Origin: Candidatus Bathyarchaeota archaeon
GTDB taxonomy: Archaea > Thermoproteota > Bathyarchaeia > Bathyarchaeales > DTEX01
Assembly: GCA_021162225.1 (NCBI GenBank)
Contig: JAGGZB010000076.1
Span: 1 to 5,013 of the forward strand
Direction of reading: 5' to 3'
Length of the DNA: 5,013 nt
Program-made: the position numbers and the translations under genes
The notes under the pieces: generated by a model
Seen by the model: the letters and a program-made list of their open reading frames with translations, nothing else
What the model was told of the DNA's origin: nothing
Databases searched by the model: none
Shown: in pieces, positions 1-5,013 of the stretch
Numbering within the stretch: the first letter of the stretch is position 1
Layout: each line of letters opens with the position of its first letter

Positions 1-892
1 CGATGTCGCCTAATTCGCCATCTATAGCTAGCTTGATGTATCTGAGGAAGGACTCTACTTCATAGTTTTCCGTGAGTTTTATGACTTCTCCAAAGAGTCT
101 GTTCAGCATGCTGAGCGACTTGATCGGAGGAGCTATCACCGGGCATCCCGAAGCCCACGCCTCAAGAATTATACTTGGAAGCCCTTCGATCTTACTCGTT
201 ATCACTAGCGCATAGGAGTTCTTTAGATAGGAGATGACCATCTCCCATGGAACCCTTTCATAACTTATCCATTCGTGTTCTGGATATTTTCCCCTTCTTA
301 TACCTAATACTAAGCTTTTAACCTTGAACCGCCTATATGCCTGTTTAGCTATCAGCCTAAATAGTTCATGATTTTTTACCGGATCGTCTCTTCCTATCCA
401 GACTAGCTTGGGCTCGCTCTCCACTCTCTTGATGGTCTTGATCGACTCTAGGTCTACCATGTTGGGTATCCAGATCCAATTCATTCTATCCGCGGTATAT
501 GGATCTACACAGGTTATCGCATCCGCATTTCTTAGGTTCTTCCTAATGTACCATTTGACTGGGGTTATTAGGGAACCATATTGAACTTCTAACTCTTCCT
601 CATATGATCCATGGATCGTTAAAATACTTGCCTTATTCTCCGGAATAATTCCGGCCAGCTTTGAGTTATGAACATGAATTATATCTACATCATCTGGGAT
701 TTTCTTAAGCTTGCATCTTAGATAAAATGAGATTGTCTTAAGCTTTGGCAGATTTATGAAGCCGACGCTTCCCACGTTCCACACCTCAAACTCCACTCTA
801 TCCTTAAGTCTCTCATAGAGTAGTTTAACGTGCCTACCGGACCCGCTCACCCCGCCAAAGGTCGGATTTACTAGCAAAACCTTCAATCTCAT
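1..892 (-). CDS. GT-B (GT4-type) glycosyltransferase, C-terminus cut off by window edge
   Basis: This is a sugar transferase expected to move a sugar from a nucleotide-sugar donor to a lipid- or glycan-linked acceptor at the cytoplasmic membrane face. I translated 297 codons from ATG at 892 without a stop; the frame is open at position 1, so roughly 50-80 residues of a typical 350-380 residue GT4 protein are missing. The N-terminal Rossmann half has a strand (RLKVLLVNP) followed by a glycine-rich loop (residues 13-19, then R20-H21), IIHVHNS at 71-77 and TIHGS at 92-96. The donor-binding half has WIGRDDPVKN at 165-174, whose R168 and K173 fit the usual diphosphate contacts, and an EX7E motif at E236/E244 followed by ASGCPVIA, which is the retaining GT4 signature. 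There is no signal peptide. It follows the phosphodiesterase on the same strand after 55 bases. Donor and acceptor cannot be predicted. Fold and family are secure; specificity is unknown. Confidence 0.9.
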   Translation of the reverse strand, partial: MRLKVLLVNPTFGGVSGSGRHVKLLYERLKDRVEFEVWNVGSVGFINLPKLKTISFYLRCKLKKIPDDVDIIHVHNSKLAGIIPENKASILTIHGSYEEELEVQYGSLITPVKWYIRKNLRNADAITCVDPYTADRMNWIWIPNMVDLESIKTIKRVESEPKLVWIGRDDPVKNHELFRLIAKQAYRRFKVKSLVLGIRRGKYPEHEWISYERVPWEMVISYLKNSYALVITSKIEGLPSIILEAWASGCPVIAPPIKSLSMLNRLFGEVIKLTENYEVESFLRYIKLAIDGELGDI

Positions 893-911
893 AAACCCCT
901 TGACGATCCTC

Positions 912-922
912 TTTATTATTTA
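912..922 (-). promoter_or_regulatory. Putative TATA box for the left glycosyltransferase
   Basis: On the minus strand the 11 bases TAAATAATAAA are centred about 25 bases upstream of the ATG at 892. That spacing fits an archaeal TATA box driving a leaderless transcript that begins at or next to the start codon. No good Shine-Dalgarno site lies directly before this ATG, which agrees with leaderless translation. The region is AT-rich throughout, so a chance match is possible. If real, the gene can be transcribed separately from the phosphodiesterase upstream. Confidence 0.45.
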
Positions 923-947
923 CTCATTTTAAGTTATCTTTTTACGT

Positions 948-2498
948 TCATAATTTGCCCGATCTCTTCAGAGCTCCAATTCTCCTAATTATTTTATATT
1001 TTGCGTGGTCTTCAATTTTTATCGGCGCTGAGCTGAGCTTCGACTTTCCAGAAAATATCTCCTTCACTACCTTTCCATCGAAGTATTTTGGAATTGGGAA
1101 CCCATGCATGTGCATGATCGTCGGAGCAATATCCCATATCACAGCGTCAACGTTTTTGCCGCGAGCTATGTCAGAGCCATACGCCATGAGTATTCCATTT
1201 ATTGCATGTTCTCCGGTTGGGCTTATACCATAGTCTGGATTGTAAGGTGATGAATGAAGCCTAAAGTCCATGTAAAGCTCTGAGCGAATCTTATAACCTG
1301 TTCTCGGAATTATTATTATATCTGGAGCCCTATAGATGTATGGGCCGAAGAGTATCTCCTCCCTCCTATAGACCGCCTTCACTATCGGCTCTCCCTCGCT
1401 GCTCTTTAACTTCCTCACCTCATCCATGAGCTTCGTCCTCAGCTCCTCATATCCACCTTCTATCAAGGACCTATTGATGAATAAGCCAAGATTCGTAATG
1501 GCGTAGATACTGCTTTTCTCATGATCCACTTGGAGCCTTTCGGTAAGAGGCAATAATCTCTTTACACTTTTGGGTGTTAAGCTTTTAGCAATCTTGTAAA
1601 GAGATCTGCTTCGTCTAAGCATCCTTATAACTGCGCTCCTCGTTATCCCCAGACTTCTAAATCCCTTTGTCACTTTTGCTTCCTTTTTTGGAACTAAGAG
1701 ACCCTTACGATATAGCCATGAATTAATATAGAAAAATTCATGAACACCATTGAAACCATGATCAGAGGCTATTATGATGTTTGCTTCCTCCTCGGATATA
1801 AGATTCAGGAATTCCTTCAGATATTCATCGATATTTTGATAATGCCTGCTTATGTATTGTTTTCGATGCCAAAAGAAGTGTTGTAATCTATCTGTGGATG
1901 TGAATATAACACATCCTATATCCCATTCGTAGTTCTTCAGTAAGTATCTTGATACCCTATAGATTTTTTCAGCATAGTCTTCCACCATGTTAAAGGCGGA
2001 TTCAAAATCCTTGCCAAGTGCTTCATAATATTCTCTTTGCACATCTGGTATGTATCTGTTTGCTATTCTATCTATCTCTTTCCTTAGCGTTGGTGGATAG
2101 ACGTAGTTTTTTGACGTGAAAGGTGTTAAAAGCCCCGTTATGTGGATTCCTATCGGTTCTGGTGGATAGGATGCAGGATCGTTAACTAAGATTATCTTCA
2201 ACTCTTTTCTCGACATTAAGTTCCACATGGTTGGTACCATGCGGTAAGAAGAATTCGCGAGAACATATCTTCCTCCTTCATAGATCATATTATCTATCAG
2301 TCCATGCTTTCCTGGGTTGACTCCAGTGAACATGCTTGTCCAGCCTGGAAGGGTCGTATATGGTATAGTTGATCTAAGCTTTCCATGAACGCCCTCCGCC
2401 ACTATCTCCTCGAAATGCTTGATCCTTCCATCGGCTATCAAGGGCTTAAGGATATTCCAAGTTCCTCCATCGATTCCTACCAGCAAAACCTTTGCCAT
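948..2498 (-). CDS. Alkaline-phosphatase-superfamily phosphodiesterase/phosphohydrolase (COG3379-like)
   Basis: A 516-residue metal-dependent hydrolase of the nucleotide pyrophosphatase/phosphodiesterase branch of the alkaline phosphatase superfamily. The family's two-metal site can be traced: D10 in the opening GIDGG, probable nucleophile T49 in TTLPGW, the following TGVNPGKHG stretch, D203 and H207 in STDRLQH, D246-H247 in ASDHG, and H431 in GEHAINGIL. The C-terminal DIAPTIMHMHGFPIPKYFDGK is typical of this group. No expected ligand is missing. There is no signal peptide or membrane segment, so it is probably cytoplasmic. Its substrate is unknown; among sugar transferases it might act on nucleotide sugars, polyprenyl-phosphate sugars or a phosphodiester substituent, which is inference. 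In-frame starts also exist at 2507 (GTG) and 2504 (ATG). I chose 2498 because MAKVLLVGIDGG matches the family's usual beginning and the TATA-like box lies about 28 bases upstream. It may share a transcript with the glycosyltransferase to its left. Confidence 0.92.
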   Translation of the reverse strand: MAKVLLVGIDGGTWNILKPLIADGRIKHFEEIVAEGVHGKLRSTIPYTTLPGWTSMFTGVNPGKHGLIDNMIYEGGRYVLANSSYRMVPTMWNLMSRKELKIILVNDPASYPPEPIGIHITGLLTPFTSKNYVYPPTLRKEIDRIANRYIPDVQREYYEALGKDFESAFNMVEDYAEKIYRVSRYLLKNYEWDIGCVIFTSTDRLQHFFWHRKQYISRHYQNIDEYLKEFLNLISEEEANIIIASDHGFNGVHEFFYINSWLYRKGLLVPKKEAKVTKGFRSLGITRSAVIRMLRRSRSLYKIAKSLTPKSVKRLLPLTERLQVDHEKSSIYAITNLGLFINRSLIEGGYEELRTKLMDEVRKLKSSEGEPIVKAVYRREEILFGPYIYRAPDIIIIPRTGYKIRSELYMDFRLHSSPYNPDYGISPTGEHAINGILMAYGSDIARGKNVDAVIWDIAPTIMHMHGFPIPKYFDGKVVKEIFSGKSKLSSAPIKIEDHAKYKIIRRIGALKRSGKL

Positions 2499-2522
2499 AC
2501 GCATCACAAATCATTTTTCGAG

Positions 2523-2530
2523 ATATTAAA
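2523..2530 (-). promoter_or_regulatory. Putative TATA box for the phosphodiesterase
   Basis: TTTAATAT on the minus strand is centred about 28 bases from the ATG at 2498 and about 22 from the ATG at 2504. No Shine-Dalgarno match precedes either start, so a leaderless or very short-leader transcript is likely. The same AT-rich block read forward (ATATTAAA) could serve the divergent plus-strand gene. Confidence 0.4.
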
Positions 2531-2538
2531 GTATTTTT

Positions 2539-2554
2539 AGGAAGCGGGCTTCCT
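2539..2554. repeat. 16-base near-perfect palindrome in the divergent promoter region
   Basis: AGGAAGC and GCTTCCT form seven paired bases around a central GG; pairing stops at the next base on each side. It is the most GC-rich part of an otherwise AT-rich 64-base divergent spacer. It covers the predicted plus-strand transcription start and lies just upstream of the minus-strand TATA box. A dimeric regulator site is one reading; a small hairpin at the 5' end of the plus-strand RNA is another. The inverted repeat is directly visible, but its function is inferred. Confidence 0.5.
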
Positions 2555-2571
2555 GAATTGTTGATGCTGAG

Positions 2572-3705
2572 ATGAGAGTTGCGTTTGTTCATAGCTTGAT
2601 GGGGCAGTTGCTCGGAGGCGGTGAAAGGCTGATAGAAGAGCTTGGAAGGAGACTTGAAGAGATGGGATATGAGGTGGCTTACGTAACTTTAAACTTTAAT
2701 CCGCATCTCCTATATGCCCCAATAAGTTTAGACAAGGTTTTCTGTATAAACTTCAAGCTCCTTAAGCTGGGTTTTCTCAAGGCGTATCTTTGGAACCTCC
2801 TAGCCCTTCTCTCGTCCATAAAGTGTTTGAAACATTTTAACCCTCACATCTTTTTCCTGTCAACGAATCATTCTATTGGATGGATCCTCAAAAGAATTTT
2901 TGGGAGAAGGATTGTCATCTACGTCCATTGGCCCGAATTTCTTCATAGAAGGAGGAGCGGAGTCTTGAGGAGAATCTACTTCGCTTTAATAGACCTGCTT
3001 GAATCGATGTCCTTTAGGATTGCCGACGCCATCTTAGCGAATAGCCATTATACCGCCAGAGCCTTGCGATATACTGTTGGCAATATTAAGGTCGATGTAG
3101 CTTATCCCGGGGTCGACGTAGAGGAGTTTATGCCTGAGGCTAAAGAAGAGCTTATTCTAACGGTTAGCCGAATAACTCAGGCCAAGAATCTCGAGTTCGT
3201 TATAAGGGTAGCATCGATCGTCGTCAAGACTCATCCATCAGCCAAGTTCATAATAGCCGGATTTTTACACGAATCCGATAAGCCTTACTTCACGAGACTT
3301 CTGAATCTGGTTAAAGAACTTGGACTCGATAAAAATCTCTCAATAATCCCGAACATCCCGGACGAGGAACTTAAAAGGCTATACGGTAAAGCTTCAATAG
3401 TTCTCTATCCGAGAATCGGCGAACATTTCGGGATAGCCTTAATCGAGGGAATGTCCGCCGGAGCAGTATGTATAGCCGCGGATAAGGGAGGACCTCAGGA
3501 GATCATCGAGAACGGGGTCACGGGATATAGGCTCGCGGTTGTTGAGGATTCATGGGCCGAAAAGATATTGGAATTGCTTAAGAATCCCACAAAGCTTAAG
3601 TCGATGGGAGAGAAAGCTAGGAGGATTACGGTATCTAAGTTTTCATGGAGTGCCTTGGCCAATAGAGTTCATGGAAAGCTCGTCGAGGCCTTTACGAATA
3701 AATAA
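2572..3705 (+). CDS. GT4-family glycosyltransferase resembling eukaryotic ALG11 mannosyltransferase
   Basis: A 377-residue GT-B enzyme predicted to add a sugar, possibly mannose, to a lipid-linked glycan on the cytoplasmic side of the membrane. The N-terminal half begins MRVAFVHS and has a glycine loop ending GGGER at 15-19, followed by YVHWPEFLH at 117-125 and ANSHYTA at 156-162. The donor half has YPGVD at 178-182, TVSRITQAKN at 197-206 with R200 and K205 placed to bind diphosphate, the EX7E motif GEHFGIALIE with E284 and E292, and DKGGPQEII at 304-312. GGGER, EHFGI and GGP-x-[DE]-I are together characteristic of ALG11, the GDP-mannose alpha-1,2-mannosyltransferase of dolichol-linked N-glycan assembly. 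It is shorter than eukaryotic ALG11 (nearly 500 residues) and has no N-terminal membrane anchor; residues 64-82 and 130-142 are hydrophobic and could touch the membrane. The closest family is well supported, but donor and linkage are not. It is followed after 32 bases by a GT2 gene, probably in one operon. Confidence 0.9.
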   Translation: MRVAFVHSLMGQLLGGGERLIEELGRRLEEMGYEVAYVTLNFNPHLLYAPISLDKVFCINFKLLKLGFLKAYLWNLLALLSSIKCLKHFNPHIFFLSTNHSIGWILKRIFGRRIVIYVHWPEFLHRRRSGVLRRIYFALIDLLESMSFRIADAILANSHYTARALRYTVGNIKVDVAYPGVDVEEFMPEAKEELILTVSRITQAKNLEFVIRVASIVVKTHPSAKFIIAGFLHESDKPYFTRLLNLVKELGLDKNLSIIPNIPDEELKRLYGKASIVLYPRIGEHFGIALIEGMSAGAVCIAADKGGPQEIIENGVTGYRLAVVEDSWAEKILELLKNPTKLKSMGEKARRITVSKFSWSALANRVHGKLVEAFTNK

Positions 3706-3712
3706 TTCCTAT

Positions 3713-3723
3713 CCTAAGTTAGG
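3713..3723. repeat. Short inverted repeat between the two plus-strand glycosyltransferases
   Basis: CCTAA-G-TTAGG is a perfect five-base inverted repeat within the 32-base gap. It is short and AT-rich, with a one-base centre, so it is not a good RNA hairpin and may be chance. Just downstream, AGGT at 3730-3733, four bases before the ATG at 3738, is a weak ribosome binding site. No clear TATA box is seen in the gap, which supports cotranscription of the two genes. Confidence 0.3.
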
Positions 3724-3737
3724 GATTGTAGGTTGAC

Positions 3738-4619
3738 ATGAAAGTCTCTGTTGTCGTTTGCACGAAAAATTCTGAGAAGACCATCAAAAGATGCCTGCTC
3801 TCGGTTAAAGCTCAAGATCATCCAATACATGAGATAATAGTGGTTGATGGAAACTCCGAGGATAGAACCCTAGACATCGTTGAGAAAATAGGAGTTGATA
3901 AGATATTCTCAGATGAGGGTAGAGGATTAGGATATGCAAGGCAGCTAGGAGCGAAAATTGCTTCTGGAAATCTTGTATGCTTTATCGATAGCGATACATG
4001 GAGCCCAAGTTGGTGGCTTAGAGAGATGGTTAAGCATATGGAGAACGATGAAGAACTCGTAGGCATCCAAGATATCTACTGGAGTCTCGGATTTAACTTA
4101 ACATCCAAGCTTGAAGCATATTTTTTCAACGTCTCAACCTTTAAGGTCGTAGCTAGAGGAATTGGGCCGGCCACGGGAATAGAGAATTCTTTATGGAGGA
4201 GATGGCTCTTTGAGAGGGTGAAATTTGATCCCAAATTCAGGCTTCTAGAGGATTTAGACTTTCTCTATAGGGTCAATTCTGCTGGCTACAAAACACTCAG
4301 GGTTCCGTACATCTATCACATCCATTTTCCGAGAGTTAGTCTTAAAGAGTCTTATGAGCAGTATAGATATCGAGGATACTTTACCCAGCTATTTTTAAGG
4401 AAACATGGATTAAAGGAGAAGAATTTATTGGTTGAAACTCTTATAGCTATTCCATCAGCCCTCAGAAATAGCCTCCTTGCCCTATTTATTGAGAGAAGTA
4501 TTGGTTCGCTACCAGTATTTGCCACAAGTCTCTGGAAGAGAGCGGCCTTCCTGAGTGGATACTGTTTAGCCAGACTTGAAGACCACGACCGGCTGAAGCG
4601 AAAGAGGCGTTCCCTATAA
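3738..4619 (+). CDS. GT2-family (GT-A fold) glycosyltransferase with hydrophobic C-terminal region
   Basis: A 293-residue inverting sugar transferase. The GT-A domain opens with VSVVVCTKNSEKTI at 3-16 and continues with IIVVDGNSEDRT at 33-44, where D37 fits the nucleotide contact. GRGLGYARQLGA at 61-72 is followed by CFIDSDTW at 81-88, whose D84-x-D86 is the metal-binding DXD motif. GIEN at 147-150 and LEDLDFLYR at 170-178 fit the acceptor side, with E171/D172 or D174 as the likely catalytic base. After the domain, residues 229-250 and 257-278 are hydrophobic enough to be interfacial or short membrane helices, and the protein ends in a strongly basic tail (KRKRRSL). Such GT2 enzymes commonly work on polyprenyl-linked or surface glycans at the inner membrane face; the exact substrate is unknown. 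It lies 32 bases downstream of the ALG11-like gene and is probably in the same operon. The ATG at 3738 begins right at the first strand of the fold. Confidence 0.9.
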   Translation: MKVSVVVCTKNSEKTIKRCLLSVKAQDHPIHEIIVVDGNSEDRTLDIVEKIGVDKIFSDEGRGLGYARQLGAKIASGNLVCFIDSDTWSPSWWLREMVKHMENDEELVGIQDIYWSLGFNLTSKLEAYFFNVSTFKVVARGIGPATGIENSLWRRWLFERVKFDPKFRLLEDLDFLYRVNSAGYKTLRVPYIYHIHFPRVSLKESYEQYRYRGYFTQLFLRKHGLKEKNLLVETLIAIPSALRNSLLALFIERSIGSLPVFATSLWKRAAFLSGYCLARLEDHDRLKRKRRSL

Positions 4620-4660
4620 AGTTTTAGGATAAGAATTTTGCCGACTCCTTGGAGCGGAGT
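4620..4660 (+). terminator. Possible transcription end: T-rich stretch and small inverted repeat
   Basis: Directly after the GT2 stop are two four-T runs (4622-4625 and 4636-4639), which could act as an archaeal T-rich terminator. They are followed by ACTCC at 4644-4648 pairing with GGAGT at 4656-4660 across seven bases; an alternative pairing is CTCC with GGAG at 4651-4654. The T runs precede the repeat instead of following it, so this is not a bacterial-style terminator. This is weak evidence. Confidence 0.25.
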
Positions 4661-4677
4661 ATATATGTTAAAAATAT
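4660..4677 (+). promoter_or_regulatory. Possible TATA-like box ahead of the right-edge gene
   Basis: TATATAT at 4660-4666 followed by TTAAAAATAT at 4668-4677 is the strongest AT box in the 112-base gap. It would place transcription start near 4690 and a leader of about 40 bases before the ATG at 4732. A second AT-rich stretch at 4712-4722 is only about 15 bases from that ATG, too close for a leaderless start there. No convincing Shine-Dalgarno site precedes the ATG. Confidence 0.3.
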
Positions 4678-4731
4678 CATAGTAAATTCAATCTCCATCT
4701 ATTCAAGGGACTTTTATTAATTAGCTGTCAC

Positions 4732-5013
4732 ATGTTTCTGAAGGGCTTTCTGGGCAAAGTAATCAGTTCTGCCGTGTTGGATAGGCTAATAGATGTATTC
4801 AGGATAAAGGTCGACCTAACAGAGCCTCTCGGAGCCTTCAGCTCGACCTCAAAGATATTCAGGATTAAGGGGTTCCCAAGCGATTGTGAGGTTTACATCG
4901 TGGATTCTGATGCTGGTAAGGAGATAGCATGTCATCCGAGTATAGTTGGGGATAGGCTGGCGAAACTATGTCTTGAGATGGCTTTAGACGCCGCTGAGGC
5001 GATCCTCGAACTC
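4732..5013 (+). CDS. Unrecognised protein, N-terminal 94 residues only
   Basis: An open frame from ATG at 4732 continues without a stop through position 5013, giving 94 codons; the 3' end lies beyond the window. The frame is closed upstream by TAA at 4669-4671, and no ATG, GTG or TTG lies between that stop and 4732, so the start is well constrained. The protein begins MFLKGFLGKVISSAVLD, a weakly hydrophobic or amphipathic helix rather than a clear signal peptide. Two similar short segments, VFRIKVD at 22-28 and IFRIKGF at 42-48, sit exactly 20 residues apart. A region with predicted beta character (EVYIVDSDAGKEIACHPS, 53-70) is followed by a helix-like stretch (DRLAKLCLEMALDAAEAILEL, from 74). 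Cysteines are at 52, 67 and 80. I do not recognise a family. It is separated from the GT2 gene by 112 bases and a possible promoter, so a role in glycosylation is not implied. Codon use looks like that of its neighbours. Confidence 0.65.
   Translation, partial: MFLKGFLGKVISSAVLDRLIDVFRIKVDLTEPLGAFSSTSKIFRIKGFPSDCEVYIVDSDAGKEIACHPSIVGDRLAKLCLEMALDAAEAILEL
4796..4870 (+). repeat. In-frame direct repeat inside the right-edge gene
   Basis: TATTCAGGAT at 4796-4805 recurs at 4856-4865, each followed after one differing base by AAGG. The spacing is exactly 60 bases (20 codons), so both copies encode [VI]-FRIK. TCGACCT also occurs twice in the interval (4811 and 4843). This may reflect a small internal duplication of a beta element or chance reuse of codons. 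Confidence 0.45.

Larger units (their letters stand above)
2522..2565 (+). promoter_or_regulatory. Putative promoter and weak ribosome binding site of the ALG11-like gene
   Basis: GATATTAAAG at 2522-2531 is the only TATA-like stretch before the plus-strand gene at 2572. It would place transcription start near 2552, giving a leader of about 20 bases. Within that leader, GTTGAT at 2560-2565 matches the archaeal core GGTGAT at five of six bases, six bases before the ATG. Both elements are weak matches, and the AT box overlaps the minus-strand one. Confidence 0.3.

Noticed and set aside
955..1233. Plus-strand open frame of 92 codons
   Set aside because: It lies wholly antisense to the C-terminal part of the phosphodiesterase, whose motifs there are conserved; no ribosome binding site or recognisable protein features.
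3539..3736. Plus-strand open frame of 65 codons
   Set aside because: It mostly overlaps the end of the ALG11-like gene in another frame and extends into the short gap; composition is out-of-frame like and no domain is visible.
3818..4066. Minus-strand open frame of 82 codons
   Set aside because: It is antisense to the catalytic core of the GT2 gene, including the DXD motif; its serine- and proline-rich translation is a shadow of the real gene.
4808..4817. Ten-base perfect palindrome AGGTCGACCT
   Set aside because: It is within the right-edge coding frame and explained by the codons for K-V-D-L; nothing nearby suggests regulation.
1..5013. Search for CRISPR repeats, tRNA-like cloverleafs, insertion sequence ends and transposase or integrase motifs
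   Set aside because: No regularly spaced repeats, terminal inverted repeats, tRNA T-loop or anticodon-arm patterns, or recombinase motifs were noticed by eye on either strand.

Overview
The window looks archaeal, most likely from a thermophilic lineage related to Crenarchaeota or another TACK group. The reasons are compact genes, heavy use of AGA/AGG and ATA codons, AT-rich TATA-like boxes close upstream of start codons, few strong Shine-Dalgarno sites, and a glycosyltransferase carrying eukaryote-type ALG11 signatures. No rRNA, tRNA, CRISPR array or mobile element was seen, so the lineage is an inference and cannot be placed more precisely.

The layout is a divergent surface-sugar locus. On the minus strand, reading leftward from about 2500, lie an alkaline-phosphatase-superfamily phosphodiesterase (948-2498) and, after a 55-base gap with its own TATA-like box, a GT-B glycosyltransferase that runs off the left edge (1-892). 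On the plus strand, reading rightward from 2572, lie an ALG11-like GT-B (GT4) glycosyltransferase (2572-3705) and, 32 bases later, a GT-A (GT2) glycosyltransferase (3738-4619). A 112-base gap then precedes the start of an unrecognised protein that runs off the right edge (4732-5013). The two main transcripts diverge from a 64-base region holding a shared AT-rich box and a near-perfect 16-base palindrome.

Three glycosyltransferases of two folds beside a phosphodiesterase suggest assembly of a glycan on a lipid carrier or cell-surface acceptor, as in archaeal N-glycan or surface-polysaccharide loci. Donor, acceptor and linkage cannot be read from the sequence. No oligosaccharyltransferase, flippase or nucleotide-sugar enzyme is visible here. 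No clearly new system was found. The points most worth a second look are the ALG11-like enzyme, the cytoplasmic-looking phosphodiesterase among sugar transferases, the divergent palindrome, and the unknown right-edge protein.
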